64,000 bases of DNA from a virus, in the IMG/VR virus record IMGVR_UViG_3300050120_000309, positions 31,912 through 95,911 of that record, one strand, 5' to 3'. Both the position numbers and the translations under genes were made by a program. Shown in pieces: positions 25,077 to 32,932 of the stretch (its first letter is position 1; each line of letters starts with the position of its first letter). The notes under the pieces were generated by a model. That model had not been told where the DNA came from. It searched no databases and saw only the letters and a program-made list of their open reading frames with translations.

Positions 25077-25297
25077 TAGCCCCAGCTGTGTTCAGAGATG
25101 GTGTATTGAGACTCTCGAAAAAGGACGAAGGCCAGATTTGCGGCATCTATCCGTCGAGCAAAGCGCAGTGGTTTGTTCGGATCCGTTGTCCACTCGTAGA
25201 TGGTGTGGAGGTCGTTGTATGGTGCGATACCTAGCCACTCAGGCATTGGTCCTGTCGGCGCCTTCTCAATGAGCCAACCTGTTTCTATGGGTTCCAT
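25076..25297 (-). CDS. unknown small protein behind a CTTTGGCTC element
   Basis: A 73-residue protein (MEPIETGWLIE, later TTDPNKPLRFARRIDAANLA). The segment W-T-x-D-x-x-K-x-L-R-F resembles a small phage protein type with unknown role. The element lies 28 bases upstream; GAGGG sits only one base before the ATG, too close for normal use. Confidence 0.5.
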   Translation of the reverse strand: MEPIETGWLIEKAPTGPMPEWLGIAPYNDLHTIYEWTTDPNKPLRFARRIDAANLAFVLFRESQYTISEHSWG

Positions 25298-25325
25298 GCC
25301 CTCGACCCTATAGGGCCAGACGGGG

Positions 25326-25334
25326 GAGCCAAAG
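25326..25334 (-). promoter_or_regulatory. CTTTGGCTC element, 28 bases before a start
   Basis: Exact copy, 28 bases before the ATG at 25297. The remaining gap to 25486 holds an inverted repeat TCAGATAA/TTATCTGA at 25414-25438 and no gene. Confidence 0.6.
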
Positions 25335-25486
25335 GTTACCGAGCAGGATCATCCTGGTGTAACTGAGCACTCTCTTTGCCGAATGCCCCGTACGGGAACA
25401 TGTACAGGTTTGGTCAGATAATCGACACATTTATCTGACATGTTGAAGAAACATACATGTCGGAAGAACCGGCAACATCTTGCCTC

Positions 25487-25681
25487 TTATCCCGTAGAAG
25501 CCCGTTTATCGGCAACATTGTGCCTGATAAAGCCAAGTCCCACCATCATGTCGTACTGCCTCTGAGAGACGACGATCGCCGGCGGCTCATGGGAGTAGGG
25601 AACAGGAAGAAGCAGCTCTCTGAGGTCATTGAGCTGGAGAGCCCCGGTGTTCTTGGTGTACTCAGGATCTGACGATTTCAT
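25487..25681 (-). CDS. unknown small protein
   Basis: A 64-residue soluble protein (SQRQYDMMVGLGFIRHN near the C-terminus). The ATG overlaps the previous stop codon as TAATG, which supports a real coupled gene. Confidence 0.45.
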   Translation of the reverse strand: MKSSDPEYTKNTGALQLNDLRELLLPVPYSHEPPAIVVSQRQYDMMVGLGFIRHNVADKRASTG

Positions 25682-25983
25682 TACCGACTCACCTGATCTA
25701 CAGGCGGCCCAATGTTCTCTATATAAGAGCAGAACCCGTCACCCATTACCAGGGCTGCGTCTTTCGGAATAGAACCAGAGACATCTATGGATATGGAGAA
25801 GGGGAATGCCTTGACGGGTAGTTTCTTACTCTGTTTCCGAGATGCAAATTCCAACCAGTCCACAAAGGATTGGTTCGCTCCATCATTGAGGATCTCAGTC
25901 CCCAGATCGAAATCTCTCAGATCGATCGGCCGGTCAATCTCTGTGCTGTAGATCGTCCAACTAGCTTTCTTGGCAGCTGCCAT
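25681..25983 (-). CDS. unknown small protein
   Basis: A 100-residue protein starting MAAAKKASWTIY. AGGAA precedes the ATG. Alpha/beta pattern, no motif recognised. The next gene overlaps by TAATG. Confidence 0.5.
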   Translation of the reverse strand: MAAAKKASWTIYSTEIDRPIDLRDFDLGTEILNDGANQSFVDWLEFASRKQSKKLPVKAFPFSISIDVSGSIPKDAALVMGDGFCSYIENIGPPVDQVSR

Positions 25984-26024
25984 GGATGTTCCTATCTGTA
26001 TGGGGAGTTTGAGCGGTCGGCCTA

Positions 26025-26234
26025 TTACTTGATGACCCCATTCATCTTGAGTACAGCCTGGAGGTTCTCTATACCAACGGCGACCCGGAAGATCGCAGGG
26101 GTGAGTGCTTCGATTGCCAGCATGATCAGAACCAGGCAGGTCGTTACCGACCAGTGCGCGTGAAGAGCCACCTGGAAGAGCAGAGCTCCTGTGATAATCC
26201 ACCGAATACCACGGATGAGGTGTGCCTTCGTCAT
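26025..26234 (-). CDS. small membrane protein behind a CTTTGGCTC element
   Basis: A 69-residue protein starting MTKAHLIRGIRW with two hydrophobic stretches (IITGALLFQVALHAHW and CLVLIMLAIEALTPAIF). The start at 26234 lies 28 bases after an element; GCAGGA directly abuts the ATG and is badly spaced as a ribosome site. Confidence 0.5.
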   Translation of the reverse strand: MTKAHLIRGIRWIITGALLFQVALHAHWSVTTCLVLIMLAIEALTPAIFRVAVGIENLQAVLKMNGVIK

Positions 26235-26262
26235 TCCTGCAGCGTAGTGGCTCAGAAGGGCT

Positions 26263-26271
26263 GAGCCAAAG
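26263..26271 (-). promoter_or_regulatory. CTTTGGCTC element, 28 bases before a start
   Basis: Exact copy, 28 bases before the ATG at 26234 and 23 bases downstream of a TATATAAAAGTGA box. Confidence 0.6.
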
Positions 26272-26293
26272 GCGCCGTCACGCGAACCGGAAA

Positions 26294-26308
26294 TCACTTT
26301 TATATATG
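26294..26308 (-). promoter_or_regulatory. CATATATAAAAGTGA box, copy 1
   Basis: A 15-base sequence repeated exactly at 26671-26685. The TATATAAAA core resembles a -10 or T4-late-like box. It lies upstream of the 69-residue membrane protein on the minus strand. Confidence 0.45.
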
Positions 26309-26641
26309 CAGGGGCGGAGTAAGTGTCTTGATTCTCAGGTTCTTGGCAATGACAGCATGCTCAGGTTCATTGGGATCAAAGACAAGGACATGTACCGCCT
26401 GCTCTCCAGCAACCCATCCCAGATTCTTCATCATATGGAGCAAGTCTATGACATCGTCAGAAGATAGGGACCAGTCGAGCTGGCCCTGATCGTCCGTGCC
26501 TGTGGTGATCCCGAAGACCGGTAGAGCTGGGGGGTGTTGTGAGGTGCGGTGCCCTGGATCCGTGTTGGCTCTCGGGTCGTTGTCAAAGATGACTGTGGCG
26601 TTGTCGATGGCTTCGTTGAATGACATACTCATGGCGCCCAT
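26300..26641 (-). CDS. unknown protein at the leftward arm start
   Basis: A 113-residue protein (MGAMSMSFNEAIDNATVIF) with an alpha/beta pattern (GEQAVHVLVFDPNEPEHAVIAKN). No clear ribosome site; ATG at 26641, ATG at 26632 or GTG at 26674 are possible starts. It is the first leftward gene after the divergent region. No family recognised. Confidence 0.45.
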   Translation of the reverse strand: MGAMSMSFNEAIDNATVIFDNDPRANTDPGHRTSQHPPALPVFGITTGTDDQGQLDWSLSSDDVIDLLHMMKNLGWVAGEQAVHVLVFDPNEPEHAVIAKNLRIKTLTPPLHI

Positions 26642-26670
26642 AGTAAGCGGCGCACTACTGCCAGCCAAAC

Positions 26671-26685
26671 TCACTTTTATATATG
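26671..26685 (-). promoter_or_regulatory. CATATATAAAAGTGA box, copy 2
   Basis: Second exact copy of the 15-base box, just upstream of the first leftward gene, where the leftward promoter is expected. Confidence 0.5.
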
Positions 26686-26699
26686 TGGAGAATGCTCCG

Positions 26700-26864
26700 C
26701 ACTGATCGCAGATTGGTGCTCGGAAAACGCTTTGCCAATGGGGATACCAGGGTAATAAGGGTTACCCGATATGGACACTAATCGTTTCGAGCCCACCCCG
26801 GGTGAACCAGGGGTACTGATGTCCACACATCAGCATAACCGTAACACTTACAAGGAGATACACA
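26700..26864. promoter_or_regulatory. divergent intergenic region
   Basis: No gene. Leftward and rightward arms start on either side. It holds an inverted repeat GGGTAA-taaggg-TTACCC at 26750-26767, a candidate operator. The rightward gene has the ribosome site AAGGAG at its end. Confidence 0.5.
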
Positions 26865-27428
26865 ATGGATACTCATAAGTTCGCAGACGTCGTCGCATCA
26901 GAACTCGGTCTACCCAAATACAAGGTAGTCGTTCAACGTGAGCTCGAGGGAATCAACGCAATGGTTGTTCCTGTAGTCAACGAGATCTGGCTCAGCCAGC
27001 AGATGGTTGAGGAACTCACCAACGAAGAGATCTGTGCAGTCATCACGCATGAGCTTGCTCATCCCTATCACTCGCATCTAGCTAAGCGCAACGCAGTGTC
27101 AGCAGGTCAGTTCATCCTGTCAGGCATCAATCTGTTCCTGCCATTGCCTATCTGGAAGAAAGTAGTCATCGAGCTCGGCATGTCGACGGTCGCTGCGATC
27201 GCCAAGCACAAGATGTTCTGTGCTCAAGAGTATGAAGCAGACGAAATGTCCTTCCGCTATCACCTGCAGGGATCACTGGTCTCTGCATTGAACAAGATCG
27301 AAGCATCAGCACAAGAGCTTCAGAAGAAGTCGGGTCAACCACAGTGGATGCTGGCATTGGGTAGCTTGACTCACCCCAAGACAGCCGATCGTATCGCTCG
27401 TCTCAGTGTGCCCGTGATCAATCGCTAA
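26865..27428 (+). CDS. M48-type zinc metallopeptidase
   Basis: A 187-residue protein. The zinc motif HELAH (H62, E63, H66) is followed by a third-ligand region QEYEADEMSFRY near residue 125, the HtpX/M48 arrangement E-x-x-x-D. A hydrophobic segment lies between (FILSGINLFLPLPIW). M48 enzymes cut membrane or misfolded proteins. AAGGAG lies 9 bases before the ATG. As the first rightward gene it may act early in host takeover; that is inference. Confidence 0.8.
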   Translation: MDTHKFADVVASELGLPKYKVVVQRELEGINAMVVPVVNEIWLSQQMVEELTNEEICAVITHELAHPYHSHLAKRNAVSAGQFILSGINLFLPLPIWKKVVIELGMSTVAAIAKHKMFCAQEYEADEMSFRYHLQGSLVSALNKIEASAQELQKKSGQPQWMLALGSLTHPKTADRIARLSVPVINR

Positions 27429-27462
27429 TAGCCCTATACCTCAGATTCACAAGGAGAATCAC

Positions 27463-27675
27463 ATGGAATTCATCAAGAAGTACACGTCGTATCTCCCGGA
27501 TATGCCCTCAACCTCTGAGGTCATCAAGCACATGGATAGCTACCTGCTCGATAAGAGCAAGGCGGTTACCGAGTTTCTCGATGAACACCCTGGTATCGCT
27601 ATCCTGCTCAGCCCTACAAGTATCACGCGTCGCGCAGCACAGAAGCATGTCGACAACATGCTGCACCAGAAGTAG
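27463..27675 (+). CDS. unknown small protein
   Basis: A 70-residue protein, helical and charged with a short hydrophobic centre (PGIAILLSPTSI). AAGGAGA precedes the ATG. Same transcript as the peptidase. Confidence 0.5.
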   Translation: MEFIKKYTSYLPDMPSTSEVIKHMDSYLLDKSKAVTEFLDEHPGIAILLSPTSITRRAAQKHVDNMLHQK

Positions 27676-27678
27676 CAA

Positions 27679-27694
27679 TGTTCCACGTGGAACT
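27679..27694 (+). other. parS-like palindrome
   Basis: TGTTCCACGTGGAACT contains a perfect 14-base palindrome GTTCCACGTGGAAC. It matches the well-known ParB-binding consensus TGTTTCACGTGAAACA except for the C/G pair at the inner T/A position and the last base; TTC-CACGTG-GAA variants are known in several bacteria. It lies in the gap after the 70-residue gene. No ParB gene is seen in this window. Confidence 0.5.
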
Positions 27695-27698
27695 CACT

Positions 27699-27718
27699 GG
27701 TCACCCAATTGGGTGGCC
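27699..27718 (+). terminator. hairpin, possible terminator
   Basis: GGTCACCC-aatt-GGGTGGCC stem with one G-T pair, followed by TTCGCTGTTT. Weak T tract. Confidence 0.4.
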
Positions 27719-27763
27719 TTCGCTGTTTATGGACACATAACCCATGCAATAGGAGAAATCACA

Positions 27764-27877
27764 ATGTTCAGCTACGAAGTAAAAGGCATGTCCCCTCAGG
27801 TATTCGTCTCCCTCATCCTCACCGGTATGTTCATCGCCACGATCGCTATTGGTCTTGGTTTCCGCTACGCAGCGTAG
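27764..27877 (+). CDS. single-span membrane peptide
   Basis: A 37-residue protein, MFSYEVKGMSPQVF and then one transmembrane helix (SLILTGMFIATIAIGLGF). AGGAGAAATCACA precedes the ATG. Function unknown. Confidence 0.55.
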   Translation: MFSYEVKGMSPQVFVSLILTGMFIATIAIGLGFRYAA

Positions 27878-27918
27878 TCGTAGTTTCACGGACCATAACC
27901 CAGATCAAGGAGATCATC

Positions 27919-28047
27919 ATGCACGTATTACTCGCCAAAGTAATCGCTACTGTCCTCGTATCTATCGCAACACTCACTTACATAGCGTACGTGTCTTACA
28001 GGCCAAAGAATGCAGGTCCTGTAACTGATTACAAGCACTGGCTTTAG
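27919..28047 (+). CDS. single-span membrane peptide
   Basis: A 42-residue protein, MHVLLAKVIATVLVSIATLT and then a polar tail ending DYKHWL. AAGGAGATCATC precedes the ATG. It is similar in design to the preceding peptide. Confidence 0.55.
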   Translation: MHVLLAKVIATVLVSIATLTYIAYVSYRPKNAGPVTDYKHWL

Positions 28048-28060
28048 TGGTCGGACATTA

Positions 28061-28083
28061 GCCCTCAGAGATGAGGGCCTTTG
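28061..28083 (+). terminator. rho-independent terminator
   Basis: GCCCTCA-gaga-TGAGGGC stem with a GNRA-type loop, followed by CTTTG. It closes the small-gene transcript before the HNH gene. Confidence 0.65.
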
Positions 28084-28117
28084 TCTGCCCATTGGGGTAG
28101 AGACAGAAAGGAGAAGT

Positions 28118-28564
28118 ATGAAATCTGTCGAGGAACGATTCTGGTCCAAAGTCATCAAGCAGCCTAACGGGTGCTGGATATGGACTGGAGGAGTAAACGC
28201 AATCCATGGCTATGGCAGGTTCTGTCATAGCTCAACTGAAGAGAAGGCACATCGATATAGCTATCGCTTGGCTAAAGGAGAGATACCGGAAGGTCTCAAT
28301 CTCCTGCATTCCTGCGATGTCAGAAGATGTGTAAACCCTGACCATTTGAAACCTGGTTCACAGTTGGAAAACGTCCAGGACTGTGAGTCCAAAGATCGAT
28401 TCAATCACCCACAAGGTGAGAGTCATGGCAGCGCAAAGCTGACTGCAGCTCAAGTTGAAGAGATTAGAGGTCTTGCAGGCAAAATGCCCCACTCAGCAAT
28501 AGCGGCAAAGTTCGGTATGAGTAGATCTCATGTCGGCAATATCTGTCGTGGCGCCAAGTGGTAG
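28118..28564 (+). CDS. HNH homing endonuclease with C-terminal HTH
   Basis: A 148-residue protein. FWSKVIKQPNGCWIWTGG opens the HNH_3-type domain, followed by AHRYSYRLAKGEIPEG, LLHSCDVRRCVNPDHL and NVQDCESKDR. The C-terminus SAIAAKFGMSRSHVGNICRG is a helix-turn-helix for target recognition. AAAGGAGAAGT precedes the ATG. It lies between a terminator and a long hairpin, which suggests a free-standing mobile gene. Confidence 0.9.
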   Translation: MKSVEERFWSKVIKQPNGCWIWTGGVNAIHGYGRFCHSSTEEKAHRYSYRLAKGEIPEGLNLLHSCDVRRCVNPDHLKPGSQLENVQDCESKDRFNHPQGESHGSAKLTAAQVEEIRGLAGKMPHSAIAAKFGMSRSHVGNICRGAKW

Positions 28565-28600
28565 ATGTACCTGCGGTGCAAGCCCATAAGCACCGTATGT

Positions 28601-28631
28601 GCCAGAGACGTGGTCCAAACACGTCTCTGGC
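28601..28631 (+). repeat. perfect 12-bp hairpin before the large gene
   Basis: GCCAGAGACGTG/CACGTCTCTGGC with a 7-base loop (gtccaaa). There is no T tract, so it may be an RNA processing or regulatory structure rather than a simple terminator. It lies 20 bases before the ribosome site of the next gene. Confidence 0.6.
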
Positions 28632-28663
28632 TTACTTCAACTACCAGATCAAGGAGAATGATC

Positions 28664-31453
28664 ATGTCCAACAATACCAAGAAGACCCTCGCCCTCGTCA
28701 AGGAAATGGAACTGAAGCCCCGCGTTCGTGTCCCCTACGTCGCAGGTGTTCACAGCCACTTCCACGCCCCAACCATGTTCCACAGCACCTGGGAAACGTC
28801 GAACTTCTTCGACATGTTCCTCCCAGAGGGTGTGAACTATGTTGAGGTGTCTGTACTCGGCCGTACTGAGGATGAACTGGATGCCAACACATCCTGGTTC
28901 GACCACATCGGACGGGAAGGTCTCAAGATCCAAGGTGTTACGCACCGTGTGATCTTCGGTGACTGGGATGACGACGGAGTTGCCATCATGGTGCCGGCGG
29001 ACGCAGTGAAGGGACTTCAAGACCTCGGTCTATCCCTCCAAATCAATGGACCCGCAGATAAGGCTAAGGTACGCAAGTACTTCCGTCGTATCCGCGCGCA
29101 CCACGAATGGGCCATCTCGGGCGCAATCGTTGCCACCAAACAGGTGGAGAATGGTGAGGTACTGACCGTTGCTCCGGATAGCCAGTCGGACATCCGGTTC
29201 GATATGCTCCATGTCGACCTCAAGGGCATGGACCCAATCAACGTAGCACTCGCTGATGGTGTACACCTCATCGATGTCAACCTGTGCCATACCATTGGCC
29301 TGGCCTACGGCATCGATAAGCTCACCAACGTCAAAGTGGGTGATGCGTTCAAGGGAACAGCACTCTCAGGTCTCGGCCTGGGTAAGGGCTTCTTCCATGT
29401 CGTTGAGAACGCAACCTATGGAATCGTCCTGTATGGAGCGAAGAAGCAAGTCACGTTCAGTGAGTTCTTCCTCGGCTCACTCGGAGATGTCAAGGGTGCT
29501 GATGTGGCCTATTCGGACCTTCAGTCAACCATCAACTTCGACTATCACCAGGGCGAAATGCTCTATAACCAGTCCGTCCTGTTCATGCAGGAAGTCATGG
29601 AGGCAATCCACAACGAAGACAAGATGCGCCACGTGTTCCTGACACACATGGCTCCGATCTCCGAGATCCTCAGCAATGAGGAAGATGGCGGTCGTGAGTC
29701 CTGGGTACTGCTCGAAGCACTCCGCAAGGGTGTTCCGGTCAGCGCGCAGGGACCAATGAATCCCGGCCTGTTCCGCAGGGTGGTGCGTCATCTGTTCACA
29801 CACGTGCTCGATGCAACCAAGGGACGTGTTCCCTTGACTGGTATCGTGGGACGTTTCAACCTCATGCCTGACCTCAACTGCTTTCTCGAAGATGGATCTG
29901 TGGACTATCGTCTCAGCTCTATCCCAGCAGAAGCTGTGGTCTGCATGGATCTCGATCAGGGCCCATTGGCCATGTATCGTCAGCCCTCGGGACACAAGAA
30001 GGAGCTGGTCAGCACGAACAATGTGCATGACCGTCGCTTCAAGAAGTTCCGTGGTCAGAACCGTATCATCCTCGGTGCAGATGCACTAGAGTATCTCGCC
30101 ATCATGGGTGGTGGAGATATGGACGATGCGGTCAATGCAACCGTCAACCTGTCCTGGGTGGAGACAATGGCAACTGGGTCATACCCGTTGACTGCACTCC
30201 CCGCGGCACAGAGCACCAAGGCACTCGACGCAGACAACAAGTATCGTCGTGGTCCTGCCTATCCCCGTCAATGGTCGATGATCGACTTCTTCGAAGCAGT
30301 TGCTGCTTCCAAGGAGAAGGCATCCATGTCCATTGGTGTCGTCGTCAACGCAATCATGCTGGATGAACTCCTGTCCGGCGTGCATAAGGAGAACATGCTT
30401 ACCGATATCGCCGATCGCATCGTTGATGCCAAGGATGAGTCGGAGAAGCATGACCTCCGTGTCGCCTATGACTGGCTCCGCAACCGTGAGGATCGTATCC
30501 TCCGTGTCGTGGCTTCCAATCTGGAGGCATTCATCGATCAGAGCAAGACTGGTGCAGGTGATGCTGCTGTATTGGCATCATTCACCGCTCTCATCAACGA
30601 GGTCCGTAACAACAGCATGGTGATCCCCTCGTCGTTCATGATCAAGAACAACAAGGGCCGTGAGCGTGTGCCAGCTAAGCGTCTCATGGATATGGACTTC
30701 ATCACAGCGCCCTCGCTCGTCTGCGAGACGCTCAACCGTATCAAGTTCGAAGCCGATCAGATGCAGGAGGCTCTGGTCGAGGAGCAGTGGCTCAACGTGG
30801 ACAGCATTCCTGACTCGTTGGACGCAGCATTCCCACGCAGCAAAGCACACCGTGAGGAGGCATTCGAGCTCCGTATGGCATGGGGTGAGGCATTTCAATC
30901 CCAGCCCAATGCAGACCTGGCGATTCGCTATAAGAACGCCATAGATAACGTGGTCAAACCAGCCTTCTTGAACAAGGAATTGTTCGAAGAGGACAAGGTT
31001 CAGATCGCAGTGGAGCATGCTCGTCTCACCTACCGTGGTCGCAAGACTCAGGCAGAGCGTGGCGAGAATGGTCGGTTCCGGAACTACCCTGATGGGCTGC
31101 TCTGGACCAACACCATCGGTCTGTACTACATCAAGGCGCTCGAAGAGGCTGGACTTACCGGTCTGTATGTACCGGTTCAGTTCGATCGCTGGAGCCGCAA
31201 CCTCAGCCGTGGTGCATTTGATGTCCGGGTCGTAGCCGGCATCGTTCTGCGCGCGGAAGATGACATGATGCTCGGAACCACGTTCAATGTCCTCGATGAA
31301 GTAGAGGATGGTATCTATCCCATGATCGATGGCATGATCACCGTCCAGGCACCTGCAGCTGAACTGCGGGCGCCTCGCAACATCGTCAATGAGTCGTTCG
31401 ACAACCCCATGGAGCTGGACTTCGATCTTGATGAAGTCTTTGCCCGTGGCTAG
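28664..31453 (+). CDS. two-barrel RNA polymerase-like protein (YonO/QDE-1-type candidate)
   Basis: A 929-residue protein. The central region has, in order, MYRQPSGHKKE (about 437-447), IILGADALEYL, MGGGDMDD (acidic loop, D485-M-D-D), SIGVVVNAIM (about 556) and IDQSKTGAG (D625, K628). These resemble the barrel and bridge elements of single-chain RNA polymerases with two double-psi beta-barrels: R-x-P, D-x-D-G-D, G-x-x-x-N and D-x-x-K-T-G. The acidic loop lacks the expected fifth-position Asp (A489), so either the triad differs or the protein is inactive. AAGGAG lies 7 bases before the ATG at 28664, which decides this start. If active it would transcribe phage genes. The family call is inference from motifs. 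Confidence 0.55.
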   Translation: MSNNTKKTLALVKEMELKPRVRVPYVAGVHSHFHAPTMFHSTWETSNFFDMFLPEGVNYVEVSVLGRTEDELDANTSWFDHIGREGLKIQGVTHRVIFGDWDDDGVAIMVPADAVKGLQDLGLSLQINGPADKAKVRKYFRRIRAHHEWAISGAIVATKQVENGEVLTVAPDSQSDIRFDMLHVDLKGMDPINVALADGVHLIDVNLCHTIGLAYGIDKLTNVKVGDAFKGTALSGLGLGKGFFHVVENATYGIVLYGAKKQVTFSEFFLGSLGDVKGADVAYSDLQSTINFDYHQGEMLYNQSVLFMQEVMEAIHNEDKMRHVFLTHMAPISEILSNEEDGGRESWVLLEALRKGVPVSAQGPMNPGLFRRVVRHLFTHVLDATKGRVPLTGIVGRFNLMPDLNCFLEDGSVDYRLSSIPAEAVVCMDLDQGPLAMYRQPSGHKKELVSTNNVHDRRFKKFRGQNRIILGADALEYLAIMGGGDMDDAVNATVNLSWVETMATGSYPLTALPAAQSTKALDADNKYRRGPAYPRQWSMIDFFEAVAASKEKASMSIGVVVNAIMLDELLSGVHKENMLTDIADRIVDAKDESEKHDLRVAYDWLRNREDRILRVVASNLEAFIDQSKTGAGDAAVLASFTALINEVRNNSMVIPSSFMIKNNKGRERVPAKRLMDMDFITAPSLVCETLNRIKFEADQMQEALVEEQWLNVDSIPDSLDAAFPRSKAHREEAFELRMAWGEAFQSQPNADLAIRYKNAIDNVVKPAFLNKELFEEDKVQIAVEHARLTYRGRKTQAERGENGRFRNYPDGLLWTNTIGLYYIKALEEAGLTGLYVPVQFDRWSRNLSRGAFDVRVVAGIVLRAEDDMMLGTTFNVLDEVEDGIYPMIDGMITVQAPAAELRAPRNIVNESFDNPMELDFDLDEVFARG

Positions 31454-31849
31454 CACCGCAACCTGTGCGGTGAATAGAAGCCTTATTCACCGCATGGGCA
31501 ACCCAACGGACCGGGTTGAATGCCTCATATGCTGCGCTTATGACCCATAAAGGGCCTATATGCCTCGTATATGAGTCATTCACGCCGGCCTGAGTGGATA
31601 TACCACCAGACTTACCGGATGTTCTGATCCACACCAATACGGGGCCAGTGAAGTCGCCCTGGATGTCGTATTGAATGGAAATAGAGCACATGACACCACA
31701 CCCTGCCCGCTAACGCGCGCATCTGGTCGTGGCCTCCTAGCTGGTGAAGCCCGTGAAACGGAAGTAAGGGTAGTGGAAGTGAGAACTAAACACTTCTCCT
31801 GATTAGCGCTCACACCCCACCCCAATACCTTCAACACAGGAGATTTCAC
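31454..31849 (+). ncRNA. structured non-coding leader with alternative hairpins
   Basis: No gene in 396 bases. CACCGCA (31454), TGCGGTGAATA (31466) and TATTCACCGCA (31484) let the middle segment pair with either side, giving mutually exclusive hairpins. A second structured part at 31524-31579 pairs CTCATAT with ATATGAG and ATGAC with GTCAT. The 3' end carries AGGAGA before the next gene. It could be an attenuator or a small RNA; function unknown. Confidence 0.45.
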
Positions 31850-32080
31850 ATGAAAGCTGCCTTCGACATCACATTCGTTGACGTGCGCCTGCCCAATAAG
31901 CAGAAGCGCCAGCACTTAGTCCTTCGGGCCGACAACCAGAAGCAAGCACGGGAGCTATTCGGCTCACAGAAGGGCTCTGACTTCAAGGCTCTGTCTGTCG
32001 ATGAGGTATTGGCTACGGTCAGCCCTGCATCGCTGGAAATGCTCACCACTCGGTTCAAGGACCATCGAATCGCAGCCTAG
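31850..32080 (+). CDS. unknown small protein
   Basis: A 76-residue basic protein (MKAAFDITFVDVRLPNKQKR) with an alpha/beta pattern. AGGAGATTTCAC precedes the ATG. It follows the structured leader. No family recognised. Confidence 0.55.
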   Translation: MKAAFDITFVDVRLPNKQKRQHLVLRADNQKQARELFGSQKGSDFKALSVDEVLATVSPASLEMLTTRFKDHRIAA

Positions 32081-32094
32081 TACATCCCTCAGAG

Positions 32095-32129
32095 GAGGGT
32101 CGTAGAGCTCCACAGAGCGGCCCTCTTTC
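32095..32129 (+). terminator. probable terminator
   Basis: GAGGGTCG/CGGCCCTC stem (one wobble pair) with a 15-base loop and a following TTTCT. Short T tract, so moderate confidence. Confidence 0.45.
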
Positions 32130-32178
32130 TGACGCCTAAATACCATGTATCCACAAGATCTTGTATGGGAGATTCATC

Positions 32179-32568
32179 ATGACCGGTTCAGGTACTGCTG
32201 TTACACGCCTTTGGTCTCACGCGGCATCATGCCCACACTGCAACGCCAATCTGATCCAGTCAGAGATCCCACAGGCTGATCGCCACAACTATCTCCCCAT
32301 GGTGAAGGATGAAACCACTGGCAGATTCGTCGATGGATCGGATGATGGCAGGAAACTGTACTTCTACCGGATCATTGGGATGAGCAGCATGCTGTTCGAC
32401 CGGGTGCTGGCATGGTCCTGCCCTGACTGCAAGGTCACAGACGTGATCCCGGGCATGGAAGCCAAGTGGGCAGAAGAACAGGCCTATTGGGCTGAGCGTG
32501 GGGCTGCTGCGGCTCGCCGTATGCAGGACGCTACCAACAAGGCTATCGATCGAGCATCTGCGGCCTGA
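32179..32568 (+). CDS. zinc-knuckle protein
   Basis: A 129-residue protein. SCPHCNANL near residue 17 and SCPDCKVTD near residue 81 form a CxxC/CxxC zinc site. The C-terminus is an Ala/Arg-rich helix. The start at 32179 is chosen by homogeneous composition and short spacing to GGGAGA. Function unknown. Confidence 0.55.
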   Translation: MTGSGTAVTRLWSHAASCPHCNANLIQSEIPQADRHNYLPMVKDETTGRFVDGSDDGRKLYFYRIIGMSSMLFDRVLAWSCPDCKVTDVIPGMEAKWAEEQAYWAERGAAAARRMQDATNKAIDRASAA

Positions 32569-32738
32569 ACCTGCCCTCGCGCGTGCGTGAGATGTGATTT
32601 GGTGTGTGGGAGGTGAGGCACCTAGTCTAATCATCACCTTCGGTCCTCTAATTCCCATACCACCTCACCAAAGCCTTCCATATCTATGACTTCTCATAGA
32701 TCAACGCTTCGCTCACCACATACTCAGAGGAGATCTAT

Positions 32739-32924
32739 ATGCCTGAGAAGGACCGCATGGTCCCTGCTACCGCTGCATGTACTGAGGACAAGTTTGCCTT
32801 CAAGGATACTGTCCTTCAGTTCCCATGGCCTGACGCTGCTGTATGGCTTACGGTCAATCGAGGTCTTAGCCTGAATGGGGCGATTTCATACCTTACAGAG
32901 TTGGAAGCTGAAGCATTCAGCTAG
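32739..32924 (+). CDS. unknown small protein
   Basis: A 61-residue protein (MPEKDRMVPATAACTEDKFA). GAGGAGATCTAT precedes the ATG. No motif recognised. Confidence 0.5.
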   Translation: MPEKDRMVPATAACTEDKFAFKDTVLQFPWPDAAVWLTVNRGLSLNGAISYLTELEAEAFS

Positions 32925-32932
32925 GAGAGATG

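Noticed and set aside
25680-26202. Extended 173-codon version of the 100-residue gene
   Set aside because: The extra N-terminus overlaps the membrane protein gene; AGGAA before the inner ATG at 25983 fits better.
30578-31456. Minus-strand frame of 292 codons opposite the polymerase-like gene
   Set aside because: Antisense shadow of a gene with clear ribosome site and family motifs; no leftward promoter here.
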